Positions 1-10,690 of a DNA stretch of 64,000 bases are shown one piece after another. The notes beneath the pieces are model-generated. The model did not search any database, had not been told where the DNA came from, and saw only the letters and a program-made list of their open reading frames with translations. The DNA comes from Pelagomonas calceolata (lineage: Eukaryota > Sar > Pelagophyceae > Pelagomonadales > Pelagomonadaceae): positions 2,728,001-2,792,000 of the forward strand of contig CAKKNE010000001.1 of the NCBI GenBank assembly GCA_918797485.1, in the 5' to 3' direction. Made by a program: the position numbers and the translations under genes. Each line of letters starts with the position of its first letter. Positions within the stretch are counted from its first letter, which is position 1.

Positions 1-1107
1 GGGGAGGTCCATCAGGGGAGTTTAGCATTTAATCGACCTGTCGGAGCACCATTTGGCGCTCAGTTGGCCCAAGGTTTTTTTATTCCGGCTCAGCCTGTGG
101 TTCTTAGCTCAGTTGGGGAGGTCCATCAGCCGAAGCTAGCCTAATTACCCTCATCTAGTAGCTTTATCAAACATTTTATCGGCTCGCTGGGCCGGCCGGC
201 GGCGGCAAGGCTCCCATTTTTGTGCCAAAAAACGGCAATGCGCGCCCGCCCCGCCCGCGCGCGGGAAGGGAGTCTATCGACGCTGACCAGCTAATGAGCG
301 TGAATTTGGCAGCATCGGCGACCGGGGCGGTCGATCCCGCCCCCGCTTTTTGACGTAAAATGCCACGATCCCAGCTTCTGCGCGCCCCCCAAGGACGCCG
401 AAGTCTCCTAGGCTAGATCATTACGATACTTGCGGGCCCCGGCCGCGGCCCGGGCGGGCCGGGAAATCATCGGGACCGGGCCTACCCTAGCTCGCCCCTA
501 GGAAGTTCCCTTCCCCCTTATCCACATACTATCTACATTCAACAGCGCAATTATGACACTTCCTCGCATTACACCACATGAAGTGCTGATCCCTTACGGG
601 GACCCTCCTATGACCTCAGTCGCCAAACCCGCTGGGATGCCGGCAGTGCCATACTGCCGGCCTACCGTTTTCCACAATACTAGTATGGTCTGGGCACGTA
701 ACCTGAAACATGACTTCAACGTGAAGTGAAAGTCAACTTCAAAGGAGTTCAAGTTGATTGTTTTGATGGTTTCCGAACCTGCCAGTGGCCGCTGAGCTTA
801 AAACTCAGCAGCCCGAGGCAGTCGAGGTCACGGTGTAACGTTCCCCGAAATGACACAGGCACACACTTCGGTCCGCGGCACTGACAATCATGATGACTCG
901 GACTCGGAGGTGCACTGTCCGAGTCAACGTGACACCGGTCGTGCTCGGCTGCTTGCTGCCGCGCACGGCGGCGATGGTTCCCTTGGAACCATCTCGTTTA
1001 CCTAGTTAGCGCCTCGCTCGCCCGCTCCGCGAGCTCGGCGCCATCGGCTCACAAGCAAGATACGTCGCTGTATATCTTATATTGTTTTAATCAAAGCTGT
1101 TGTAAGC
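1..1107. other. Repeat-bearing upstream region, no gene seen
   Basis: No coding region is supported here. The 15-bp word GGGGAGGTCCATCAG occurs at 1-15 and again at 115-129. Positions 251-345 match 11200-11290 in inverted orientation. The rest is GC-rich low-complexity sequence with several copies of the CCGAGTC and GTCACGGT words (about 820-990). The last 90 bases before the ATG at 1108 presumably hold the promoter of the androglobin-like gene, but I see no defined element. Confidence 0.6.
251..345 (+). repeat. Dispersed repeat C, copy 1 (partner 11200-11290, inverted)
   Basis: About 90 bases, including the stretch GGAAGGGAGTCTATCGACGC and then a TTTGGCAGCATC motif, recur on the opposite strand at 11200-11290 with only a few mismatches by eye. 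Both copies border a GCGCGCGGG palindrome. There is no coding capacity and the class is unknown. Confidence 0.7.
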
Positions 1108-4100
1108 ATGTCCAAAGCCACGGATCCCCCAATAACTTCTGAGAGCAGTGACAACCGGACTCCTCTGCCTGCCCTGGGACAGGCGGAGTGTACCTCAAAT
1201 AAGCACGCCGGTCTCTGGCCGCGGGTGGCAGACGCTCTTTTGCCTAAATGGCCACATGAGCTTGAGGGCGAGAGATGGTTTAGCACAGATGATGCGTATG
1301 TGGACCAGGAGTTCGACCTTGAAGCTCTGCCGTTCTGGCTTCGGGATACAAGTGTGGGCTGGGTTCGAGCACCCAGTCTTAGCTCTCAGTCAGCGCAATC
1401 AGCGAGCTCTGAGATATTAGTCAAGACGAGCATAATAAGTAATGAGGAATTTGTGACAGATGACCAGTCAAATGTACGAAGTGCACAGGCCGTGGAAAAC
1501 ACTGCTCTTGCGGAGTGGAGTGAGACAGCTATTGATGCAATCACAAATGAGCCGCTCCCACAGGTTGTCGTTCTACCACCACAAACTGACAGGGGACCCC
1601 CCCCCCCGGATTCGTTGCCACTTGAGAGGGGTTTTGCTTTGGCGGACCAACCAAATGGGATCGCTACATCATCCAAAGAGCAAGATGAGATTGGAGCATC
1701 GCTGCTTCGGTTGGTGGCAATGTATGCACGTCAGTGCGATCAAAATCGGAATAAACCTTTTCTTTGGGAGGCCATATACCCTCAAGATAGATCAGGAAGG
1801 CCGTGCTATAACCCCGGTGGCAAATACGTCGTAAAAGTCTTTTTTTGTGGCTCATGGCGCAGAGTTCAGATTGATGATCGTGTGCCCATAAATGCACGTG
1901 GACAAGCGACCATCGTGTTCTCGCGCGAGAGGCGCGAGTTGTGGCCATTTATTCTGGCAAAGGCAGCATACAAAGTTGCCCATCTAGCTTATCGGGCGAT
2001 ACCATCAGTAGATGAATCATCTCCACAGGCACTATTTGACTTAGTTGCTATTGCTACGACGGCACTTACGGGCTGGGCCCCGTCTCCCATCCACATACCG
2101 TCGAAGCCAGGTCCTATTGATGCTTTCACAGCACGTCTTACTCAGCGCGGGACACCTGAATGTTCGTTGGCGGAGATTGATTTGGCAAGCACCAACTGTT
2201 TTCCAGGGTCCTCTTTGAATCGACACTCTAAGCCAAGCGGTCGTCGAAGAAGCGGTCAATCCCGTGAAGTGTCAAATGAGATGCTAAATCAAGCATCTAT
2301 GGCACGCAGCACAGCAGCAAGAATGACAAAGAACAAGTTGATGGCGGCACGCGAAGAACTTATTGTGCTCGTAGAAACGACGGAGACTGGTGTTTGTTTA
2401 CATCCTCTCCTTGGGGTTTTGACATATCCCGAAGCCAATTCCGTTAGAACAGATAAAAGAAATATTACGAATTGTTTTGATGCGATACTTGAATGGTCGT
2501 GCGCAAAGTCCGGACTGTCTGACTTTGAATCGGGTCCCCTGACTTTGCCACCTACTACCTTAAGGAAGCCAATTTGCCACATCACTGATCGTTTGAGCAC
2601 GAGTCGCTTGTTGTCCTTTTCAACGCAGTACGGGCTGCCATTCACTGCCGAGCTGCAGAGTTCCTGGGTTGAGTCAGCGAGCGGGGTAGGATTTGTTTCG
2701 CAACCTTTGCGTCAACCTGGAGTACTCCACATAAATACGAGCTGCAACTCCGCCACCTTAGTCGCCTGTATACAAACCAATATACTCACCACGGCACCAT
2801 TGTCGGACGATAGTACCACAGCGGGGCCCCGACCAACCTCAATTCACACCCTACAAACGCGAAGTGCGGTTTTGACTCTCGAGGAGCTGGTGTCTCCTGC
2901 ACAGACATCAGAAGAAGATGGGCGTTTCAAGCAAGAGAATTCGACATTTTGTTGCTCATCCACAGAAAGCCAATCCACAGGTGTGTCCTTGCGGCTCGTA
3001 CAAAAAATCACTGGGCCATATCCATCAAGAAGTGGAATACTTTACGCTCCGCTGGCACCCAAAGGCCGGGCGTATAGGGTCTGTCTAGACGCGCCATTTG
3101 GTGCAGATGTCACTTTTAATTGCACTGCGCCTGTGTCATACAAAACGTTACCACCAGTATGCGAGCAACTTGGTGGTTGGTCGACGTCAGCGAATGGCAC
3201 CTACGATGCTGTCCATACCGACTGCGAAATTGTCGTATTTCAACGTGTCGTTGAGCTGATAAACCCAGTCGTCGACGTTAATGCCCCCGCGGAGACCTCA
3301 AACACTGATGCAAATTGCAAAGAAGAGCAAGTCCCAAAAACTACATCACTGGGATGTTTCCCTGAGACACCTCAATTTATGGATATCGCTCTGGAGCTTT
3401 CGGTCTCGGACCCAACCGCAGCTAATAATATCACGCTCCATACGCTTGACATAGATGAGAATGTCTCGACAACGCACAGCTTGTTGCGGCTCCAAAAAGT
3501 ACGCCTCCGCGAAAGGGGCTTCATTGTTAGTGCCACCCTGCGGGCTCCTAGCAACACACCCATTTCAGCTGGTTCCTGGTCGCTTATTGCTTATTCCGCG
3601 ACTAGTCTCCCCAGGCCACAACTACTACACATAAAAGAGTTAGATGGAGCTGGCACACAAGAAGAAGGCATGACTTACCGCTTTGGGTCTATGTATTCAC
3701 CCAACAAGCACCTGCGGTTATTCCGTGACATCCTTGAGGTTCCACAAGCATGTTTTCCGCTGTCTATAAACCTGGATGTGATCCATACTGAAGATCTGCC
3801 AGTGCGCTTTGTCATTGGTGAATCTACAGAGGAAATAAATCCATCTTCAACTTCTTCGCTCGAAAGAAACAAGGAAACAAGCTTGCGTTCCGCTTCGTGC
3901 GCTTCCTCTATAGTCTTCCCCAGGAAATCTTTTTTGGGAATACGACGTGCGTGCGTGCCTTGTTTCTGGCCCAAGCAAGCTAAGCACGCACCTCGGGATT
4001 CCGGCACTGAAAGACCTGACAAATCACCGGCGAACCTTAACATTGTGCTAGAGGCCAAACTGGACACAAATTTCATTCGTGCGGATGATACTTTGTACTC

Positions 4101-4740
4101 TCCCCAGCCTTATGCTTCCCAAAGTTTATCGTCAAAGCAACTTCAGCTTTCAGATGCGCCATTCTCGCCTGCTCAACGTTTGACAGGAAAACATCTTGAG
4201 GCTAGTTGGATCCTAACGCTACATGCGTCCGCAGGGGGTCTGTTGCTTCGCCACAATGACGACCAAGAGCGGACCTACCAGGTAATACAAAATGAATGGG
4301 AAGCGCGAGAGTCTGGGAGGGGAGCGCGAGCCAAAGATGTCCAGAGCAAATTCGGAATAGGTAGAACTCGGTCCACTGAAAGAGAGCTCACCGAGGACTA
4401 TGCGCTGGGCTCCAGGTTTATCAATTCTGAAATTGAGCTAAAGCGCGAGAGACCACGATCAGCCTTGCGCAAAATCCTGATTGAGGCTGTTCGACCTGGG
4501 CACGAGTTTTTGCACGATTGTATGAAGTCCAAATCTGCCTTGTCAAAACCCTACGCATGGGATAAGAAGGCTGCCGAGGCATATGGAGTTCATAGCATCG
4601 AGTATGCGCAGAACTCCATGCTCCATAAATGGCGGCAGTGCCTTTTAAAGGGCACAACTGAGTCACTGTTGGCCCGTGAGCAACACCGGGTCAAAATGCA
4701 GCAAAAGGCGACCAGAAGATCAAAGTTTCAAAAGGTTTAG
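1108..4740 (+). CDS. Androglobin/calpain-like protein
   Basis: A single uninterrupted 1210-codon frame. Residues about 218-300 carry the signature block of androglobin and calpain-7-like proteins: LWEAIYPQ, then YNPGGKYVVKVFF, a GSWRRVQIDDRVP strand, then ELWPFILAKAAYKVA and, near 322, an LTGWAPS motif. In animals androglobin is a large chimera of a calpain-like domain, a permuted globin and an IQ motif, needed in sperm flagella; relatives occur in flagellated protists. The protein is shorter than animal androglobin (about 1,670 residues). I could not identify a globin fold or a complete Cys-His-Asn triad, so protease activity is doubtful. The C-terminal 150 residues are basic and helical (LKRERPRSALRKILIEAVRP). 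The start is the first ATG of the frame, right after an AT-rich leader. A 3.6-kb single exon contrasts with the intron-rich neighbours. Confidence 0.75.
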   Translation: MSKATDPPITSESSDNRTPLPALGQAECTSNKHAGLWPRVADALLPKWPHELEGERWFSTDDAYVDQEFDLEALPFWLRDTSVGWVRAPSLSSQSAQSASSEILVKTSIISNEEFVTDDQSNVRSAQAVENTALAEWSETAIDAITNEPLPQVVVLPPQTDRGPPPPDSLPLERGFALADQPNGIATSSKEQDEIGASLLRLVAMYARQCDQNRNKPFLWEAIYPQDRSGRPCYNPGGKYVVKVFFCGSWRRVQIDDRVPINARGQATIVFSRERRELWPFILAKAAYKVAHLAYRAIPSVDESSPQALFDLVAIATTALTGWAPSPIHIPSKPGPIDAFTARLTQRGTPECSLAEIDLASTNCFPGSSLNRHSKPSGRRRSGQSREVSNEMLNQASMARSTAARMTKNKLMAAREELIVLVETTETGVCLHPLLGVLTYPEANSVRTDKRNITNCFDAILEWSCAKSGLSDFESGPLTLPPTTLRKPICHITDRLSTSRLLSFSTQYGLPFTAELQSSWVESASGVGFVSQPLRQPGVLHINTSCNSATLVACIQTNILTTAPLSDDSTTAGPRPTSIHTLQTRSAVLTLEELVSPAQTSEEDGRFKQENSTFCCSSTESQSTGVSLRLVQKITGPYPSRSGILYAPLAPKGRAYRVCLDAPFGADVTFNCTAPVSYKTLPPVCEQLGGWSTSANGTYDAVHTDCEIVVFQRVVELINPVVDVNAPAETSNTDANCKEEQVPKTTSLGCFPETPQFMDIALELSVSDPTAANNITLHTLDIDENVSTTHSLLRLQKVRLRERGFIVSATLRAPSNTPISAGSWSLIAYSATSLPRPQLLHIKELDGAGTQEEGMTYRFGSMYSPNKHLRLFRDILEVPQACFPLSINLDVIHTEDLPVRFVIGESTEEINPSSTSSLERNKETSLRSASCASSIVFPRKSFLGIRRACVPCFWPKQAKHAPRDSGTERPDKSPANLNIVLEAKLDTNFIRADDTLYSPQPYASQSLSSKQLQLSDAPFSPAQRLTGKHLEASWILTLHASAGGLLLRHNDDQERTYQVIQNEWEARESGRGARAKDVQSKFGIGRTRSTERELTEDYALGSRFINSEIELKRERPRSALRKILIEAVRPGHEFLHDCMKSKSALSKPYAWDKKAAEAYGVHSIEYAQNSMLHKWRQCLLKGTTESLLAREQHRVKMQQKATRRSKFQKV

Positions 4741-5903
4741 CGAGATTTACCTTCATCACGAACACCATACACATCAACTCGGGCCTGCAACTCGCTAAAA
4801 TAGTCGAACAACTCGGGCCTGCAACACCATAAAGACTGGTTGTGCTTTGAGTCTATAAGTTTCTAGCCTTGGTTGAAGGCTGTTTGGCGTCGAGTCAAAG
4901 TCACTGGCACCGTAACTTGAACCGTTGCATCCAGCAAAGGTCGTCGGACCACCGGGGGCGTTGTGATTCTTCGCCGTCGCTTGCACGCTCACGTTTAGGC
5001 CTAGCAAAATCCCGGTAATTAGTATGGTTCAATTTATACGTCCAAGTCTGCAGGGCCCAGGGACTTGCCCAGGGCGGTCTTTGGTTCAAGTTAGGGCGCC
5101 GGGTTTATCTGAACAGGGTTGGGGGAGATGTTGGGGCTCCCCAATTCCAACTCCCATTTTGAGAAAACCCGTGCGCGTTGGCTCGAGATTACAAAAAGCG
5201 CGGGCGCGCACGCAAAGATTACAACCTTGGCATGTTGCGGATTGAAGATGACGCGCTGTGAAGCGGTACGCGGAGAGTTCTGAGCGCTCAAAGAGAGGTT
5301 ACGCCCCGTATTCGTCCGTTTCGGCACGTCGCGGCAAAGCAACGCGTCCAGTGGCGCGCGGCAGCACTGCGGGGGGCTACGCCCAGCCTTGAGTCGTGGA
5401 CTGGCAGCGCTGCGGCGGCCGAAAAAATCTCAAATGAGGCCAACGAGGTTACTTCACCACTGCTCGCATACGCAGCATGTGGTGCAAGCGTGCTGTACTG
5501 CGTGATGACTGAAGGTTGTTCTGAACCGTGTTCGTCGAGATCGGATGACAAAACAAGTCCAGGCGCGCCTGTGTGTCGCGTAGCCTATGGTATGCTGCAC
5601 TAAGTTGGGTCTACGACGCAGTTCAAAGTTCGGGAAACAGTCTAGGACCGACGCCCAGACGCTCCTCCTCACCGTGCGCCCTCAACGTGTGCTCTACGCG
5701 CCTGGTCTAGCGCGGCGACGTCCCACACACGCGCACTCCTCCACTCATGCAAGCCGCCTATACACGATCCTAGACCCCGTTTCGCTCGCGAACAGCCTCG
5801 TTAGATCTCGTTAGGCGCCGTCCCAACCCGTACGAGGGCAATTATCCTAGTAGGTTCTCCTCCTCGAATGCAGGGGTGACAGCACCGCAGCGACCTTGAC
5901 ACC
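4741..5903. other. Intergenic, repeat fragments, no gene supported
   Basis: No conserved coding region is recognisable. Positions 5015-5135 carry, in reverse orientation, the terminal motif of repeat family B (GATAAACCCG and, farther on, CGTATAAATTGAACCAT on the minus strand), also seen at 34665-35070 and 56605-56950. The phrase ACTCGGGCCTGCAACTCG/ACTCGGGCCTGCAACACC is repeated at about 4776 and 4808. The last 50 bases precede the AP-1 mu start codon. Confidence 0.5.
5015..5135 (-). repeat. Repeat family B, partial terminal copy
   Basis: On the minus strand this reads GATAAACCCG followed by about 70 bases and then CGTATAAATTGAACCAT, matching the end of the repeat at 56605-56660 (minus) and 35045-35070 (plus). 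Only the end is recognisable; the body is diverged or absent. Confidence 0.45.
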
Positions 5904-7353
5904 ATGGCTATATCTTGCCTGTTCCTCACAGACGCGAAAGGAAAAGTAATCATTGGCCGAAACTATCGCGGTGACATTCCAACATCGACTTCAGAAAGGT
6001 ATACCTGCTTAGCTCTTTTTCAATATGCTATGCAAACTCAGATTTGCTCAATATATTCAAGATAAAGATGAGATGGATCAACGTCCAATATTCACAGAGG
6101 GTGGATGTACCTTTGCTTACATCAAGGTTTGAAACTGATACAAAACTGAGAATAATCTTTCCATACTTCACAGCACAACAACCTGTTCCTGACCTGTGTC
6201 ACCAGGAAGAATTCGAATGTGGCTCTAGCTTTGATGACGTTGTATCGCTTGATAAGTGTGAGGCCCACGTTACTGAGCATCGAAAAAATCCTGACGATCA
6301 GGTTTTCAAGGACTACTTTGGTGGGCTAGACGAGGAAAGCATTCGGGATAACTTTGTTGTCATCTATGAGCTCATGGATGAAACTTTGGATTTTGGCTAC
6401 CCCCAGTCACTTGATGCGAAAATTTTGCGAGAGTAGGTCATTAATGCCGCTCCCATATAAACCATTTTAGCAGGTTCATCACTCAAAAAAGTAATCGACA
6501 CGAGATTGCACCAAGACCTCCAATTGCCGTCACCAATGCCGTTTCCTGGCGCAGCGAGGGCATAAAGCACAGAAAAAATGAAATATTCCTCGATGTCATT
6601 GAAAAACTGAATCTTCTAGTTTCTGGCAATGGTGGCGTTCTCAATTCAGAGATAATCGGTGCAATAAGAATGAAATCATACCTCAGCGGCATGCCCGAGC
6701 TGAAGCTGGGTCTCAACGACAAGCTTATGTTCGAGGCTACCGGCAGGTCAATCGCACGGGGCAAAGCAGTCGAACTTGAGGACATCAAGTTTCATCAATG
6801 TGTGCGCCTTGCTCGTTTTGAGAATGATCGCACCATATCATTCATTCCACCTGATGGTGAATTTGATTTGATGACATACAGGCTGACCACTCAAGTTAAA
6901 CCGCTTATTTGGGTTGAGGCTGTAGTTGAGCCACACTCTCACAGTCGAATAGAGTACATGGTCAAAGCAAAAAGTCAGTTCAAGAGTCGTTCTGTCGCCA
7001 ATAGTGTGGATATTGTTATACCAGTCCCCCACGATGTGGATTCGCCTTCGTTTAAATCGAGTATTGGTTCAGTAAGCTATCTTCCAGATCGCAATGTCAT
7101 CATTTGGAGTATAAAGCAGTTCAATGGCGCAAGAGAGTACTTGATGCGTGCGCATTTTGGTCTACCTTCTGTCTCTGGTGAGAACCCAGATCGTTGGAAA
7201 GCTCCAATTGAAGTTAGATTCGAAATTCCTTATTTTACGGTTTCTGGCATTCAAGTTCGGTACCTCAAAATCATCGAAAAAAGCGGTTATCAAGCACTTC
7301 CGTGGGTCCGTTACATCACCCAAAACGGCGACTATCAGTTGCGCATGACATGA
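5904..7353 (+). CDS. AP-1 clathrin adaptor medium (mu) subunit, 5 exons
   Basis: Exons 5904-5998, 6042-6126, 6174-6257, 6302-6432 and 6474-7353 give a 424-residue protein, the normal AP-1 mu length (about 423). Introns are 43, 47, 44 and 41 nt and all GT-AG. AP-1 mu is part of the tetrameric adaptor that recruits clathrin at the trans-Golgi/endosome and reads YxxPhi sorting signals. The N-terminal longin-like part has DAKGKVIIGRNYRGD and HNNLFLTCVTRKNSN; the middle has EESIRDNFVVIYELMDE and NAVSWRSEGIKHRKNEIFLD; the cargo-binding mu-homology domain ends in GYQALPWVRYITQNGDYQLR, the diagnostic AP-1 C-terminus. The ATG at 5904 gives the family-typical N-terminus. The extra C-terminal Met-Thr is minor. 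Identity is near certain; only exact splice bases are inferred. Confidence 0.95.
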
Positions 7354-8269
7354 TCGGGTCCCGACGGAGGATTGTTTATTGCAAGCAAGCACGCCAGCCT
7401 GATTCAAGGCAAAGTGGCAACAAGTTCTACAATGCCTATAAAAGGAACAAGCTCCTAAGAGCCTTCTCCCTGCTCAAGGATACCCAACCGGAGCTTCGAA
7501 TCAGCAGTAAGATAACGGTACAACGGGTTTTCAATCTCCCGGGGTTTCCCCCATAACCAAACGAGAACGATATTCAGCAGTCATTGCCGTGCGATGGGGC
7601 GAACCGAGTATAATCTACGGGGCCGGACCCCGATTAAATCGGGGGCTGTAGCGCCTCCCCTTTAATAGCCCGAACGGGGAAACTTACTGCGAATGGGCCC
7701 CAGGGGGTGCTCCACATTCTGACCGAGTGTGGAGCCCTAAAAATGCGAGGGGTCGGAAGGGCCCCCACGCGAACGTCGCGCCAGTGGCGTTTCGTGCCGC
7801 GTCAGGCGACCTGGGACCCCAACGGGCGAAGGCGCCCCGTTCGGGCTATCAATTGAAAATCTCACCAATTTGGCGTCAGGCCCCGTTGTAATCTCGAAAG
7901 AAATACTTCACGTTATTTCTCGAAGGCCTTGCATTCAAAGTTTCAAACAACATGTGTTAAATCGTCTCCGACTCGCGGGATTCGCAACAAGGGCCTTGCG
8001 TACACGCTGCATCCGGCAGCTCGAGCTCCGTGGATCGTGGCAGCCCAGACGCAACTTCGTCTTAAGCCTCCGCCCTTCCCGAACATGAAGAGACGAGGTG
8101 CACGTTCTGAGCAGATATTCCGGCAGGCCGAATCGTTCCGTCCGAACCCATTTGCTCATGTTATGGAGGGTCGACATGCCCTTGAAACCATCGGCGAACT
8201 CGGACACCCGGCGTGATGCTACAAACTTGAACACCCGGCGAACTCGGACACCCGGGCCGACTGCGATGC
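7354..8269. other. Intergenic with dispersed repeat A and a short tandem duplication
   Basis: There is no supported gene. It contains repeat A (7641-7890). Around 8195-8265 the phrase CGGCGAACTCGGACACCCG appears twice, separated by about 40 bases, as an imperfect local duplication. Open frames on both strands at 7870-8390 overlap each other and show no family resemblance. Confidence 0.5.
7641..7890 (+). repeat. Dispersed repeat A, copy 1 (partner 62860-63318)
   Basis: The left part, starting GGGCTGTAGCGCCTCCCC and running through CATTCTGACCGAGTGTGG to the CGCCAGTGGCGTTTCG motif, and the right part, GGGCTATCAATTGAAAATCT followed by CACCAATTTGGCGTCAGGCC, both recur in the same order and orientation at 62860-63060 and 63271-63318. 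In the second copy the two parts are separated by about 210 bases instead of about 40. Unclassified. Confidence 0.75.
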
Positions 8270-8730
8270 ACTTGAACAGGGCGAAATACCCCCCCAATCC
8301 TATCCTATCATATGCCAGTCACGGTGATACCCTTCTATATACACTTACTACACACACAACCAGACTTACTAGAAAAGTCTCAAGGGACAGCTGAAATTAA
8401 GTTTAGAGAGTGCTTGAAAAAGAGGGGACAATCTTTCGCCGGTTTGTGGGCCCGGGATCATGATATCATCATCATCATGATATTTGGAATCTTCTCTTCC
8501 CTGGATACGGACTTTGACACCCATGATCTTTGGGATGAAATGAATGAAATTAAAGAGGCTCTAGCTAGAGAAGGACTCCGGGAGTACTCCTCGATAGTAA
8601 ACTGTCACATTCTGGTGAACCGACGGCAAGCTTCACACAACTGTTAAGCTCAAGCGGGCCCTGTACGGACTGAAACAAAGCCCACAGCTTTGGTCAAAAG
8701 CGCATGAAAAGAGGAACTTACTTTATGAGT
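8270..8730 (+). mobile_element. Ty1/copia LTR-retrotransposon remnant (LTR-like piece and RT fragment)
   Basis: A short stretch near 8650-8720 encodes the copia reverse-transcriptase signature KLKRALYGLKQSP. The segment 8273-8350 (GGGCGAAATACCCCCCC and following pyrimidine-rich bases) recurs at 53170-53230 and may be LTR sequence. The element is an old, heavily broken fossil; most of gag, protease and integrase is not recognisable. A matching RNase H piece lies at 10590-10690, with an apparently intact host gene between. Confidence 0.65.
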
Positions 8731-8793
8731 AGAGAGGTCCCTTGCGCCGGTCCAACCCGCACGCATGGTGAGCGAAGATAGAGACAAACCCCG

Positions 8794-10558
8794 ATGACAG
8801 CTTTATGGGCGTCAGTTGGCGTTATTACAATTTTGTTGTTGTTGGTATATAGATACATATTTACAACAACATATGAGATCTCCAACGAAACTCTGTTCAG
8901 AGAGGAAGGCCCGAAAGCTCTGGCGGCAACTGCTAGCGATGGATTTGAAGCAGTGAAGGCATTGCCTTGGCCTCGGAGTTTGCCGGGCCTCAAGCAAATT
9001 GACAAATACAAAGCCCTGAAAAGACATGTTCTGGCGCAATGGAACGAAAACGAAGACATGAAAGCTGAGGTTCGCCAGCAACTACGACATGCACTGATGG
9101 ACCGTTGTCAAGTTCATATTACATGGCTACTGCGGGTGGAAAGAGAGCAGCAGTCAATCGAGCGAATGGCTCGTCGAGGAATGATGTCTGAATCCGACTT
9201 GAAAAAATTCGCACGGTTCTCTCAACTTTTAGACACGGAGGTTAACGATGTTCGACACGAAGCAGGGTGGCTTTGTGATGATTTGGAGCGCAGCCAACAG
9301 GCCTCAGAAGAAATTTGGTGCGCAAAAATCTTTTGTGTGCATGAAAATATCTATCTCTAGGCGGATTGCCGTGCAAATATGGAACCAAAGGCGGCAGGAG
9401 GATGCAGCTCGTGCACGTGCCTTAAAAGCAACGACTGAAGATGCAGCTCGGCGCCGTGATGCTGGCAGTGGTCTGAAGGGTTTGAAGGGAGGTTTTTTGG
9501 GTAAGGTGATAGATTCTAAGCCCAGCAGTTCAAGACAATTTGCTTCTACTCAGCCGGCATTCAAACCCATGACGTGGCCAGAGACTCATCCTAGAGAACG
9601 CGCTATCCAAGAGTATGAATTTATCAAGGCTGGTTTCCTCAACCAGGACCAGGACAAAGGCGAGGCTGTAGGGAGAGCTAGACAGCGTTTAAGAGATGCC
9701 CTCTTGCAGCGATGCCAACAGCAGATACCGTGGATTCTTAGCCTGCGGCAAGAGCAACAGCGGACACGTATTGCCACGGAGCGTGCAAGATGGCAGTCCA
9801 GTGAAATCCCAACAGCTGAATATTTGAGCACACTCCAAGTCTTCGAAACTAAGTGCAAGATGGAATCAGCCAGCATTCAGGAGGAGGCTGAATGGCTTGG
9901 GGAACAAGACGGCACTCCAGGAATGGGAGAAAAGATATGGTCAATGGCGTTTGAGCTTCACGCCAAGGCCAATGCCCAAAATACGAAACGCGAGAGATTA
10001 CTCCAACTACACCAAGAAAAGATTCTCCAGACTTATGCGGCAGGAACTGCAAAACCCTGGCCAGCTGACCTACCGGGCGTCAAACAGCGTTCAATCTATG
10101 ACCAGATGAAGTCGGCAGCATTACAGCAACTGTCTCAACCTGCTCAGGCCGCAATGCTTCAGGGTCATACCGCACCCCGGGTGGTTGGAGAACGGGCTGC
10201 TCGCCAGCTACGTGCTGCCCTGATGGCACGCTGCCAGCAGGTAATACCTCTTATTCAGCGCCTCCAGGCTGAAGGTTTTGTCTTCAACAAAGCTGTCGAG
10301 CTTGGTCATGTTAATGAAAAAGACATTGCTTGCTTCGAGGCAGTTGATACCAGTGTTAAGGCTGAGATCGAAGCAGTTAAGAGTGAAGCTAATTGGCTCT
10401 CTGATAATTCTGGAACTAACGTTGGCATGGGGGAGCAGATCTGGCCTGCCGCCTTTCAGATTTACACCAGGCGGCGCGCTGAGGTCACAAAGCAAATCCA
10501 AACTGCCCAGACGAATCCCCTCACTATAAACACTGTGTTTGCAGATGTGGTTGATTAA
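8794..10558 (+). CDS. Membrane-anchored protein with three tandem Sec66/Sec71-like domains
   Basis: Two exons, 8794-9317 and 9361-10558, joined across a 43-nt GT-AG intron, give 573 residues. A membrane segment (VGVITILLLLVYRYIF, residues about 8-23) precedes three copies of a helical domain. Each has the pattern LRxALxxRCQ, a central ExxDLKKF-like helix, an acidic EAxWL helix and a terminal GMGExIWxxA motif, at about residues 92-180, 279-370 and 451-545. Each is led by a WP..LPG.K...Y linker. Yeast Sec66 (Sec71), the non-essential Sec62/Sec63 partner in post-translational ER translocation, is about 206 residues with one N-terminal anchor and one such domain; alignment by eye fits its core. 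The splice choice is supported because it rebuilds the first EEIWRIAVQI motif to match EKIWSMAFEL and EQIWPAAFQI in the other copies. The gene lies between two copia fragments. The assignment could be a looser helical family, but the triplication is plain. Confidence 0.72.
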
Positions 10559-10589
10559 AGGTAGATCAATTTGGTTTTTTGGTTTGCTA

Positions 10590-10690
10590 GCTTTCCTATC
10601 GCAACAAAAGCAGAATATGTGGTTCTCCAGATGCGCGCAGATTTAACTGCGGCACATCAGGCTAGGTTCTGCGGACGCGAAATAGCCTCA
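10590..10690 (+). mobile_element. Ty1/copia RNase H fragment
   Basis: One frame reads IATKAEYVVLQMRADLTAAH, matching the copia RNase H signature around the catalytic Glu (xATKAEYVAL in this family). It is on the same strand as the RT fragment at 8650-8720. It is a broken fossil of a single short domain piece. Confidence 0.6.

Noticed and set aside
6425-6480. An in-frame stop suggesting that the AP-1 mu gene is broken
   Set aside because: The TAG lies inside a 41-nt GT-AG intron (6433-6473); splicing gives LREFITQ as in the family.
8312-8647. A 111-codon frame with an acidic stretch (LDTDFDTHDLWDEMNEIKEA)
   Set aside because: It includes an ATC microsatellite and runs into the copia fossil; no host family is recognised.
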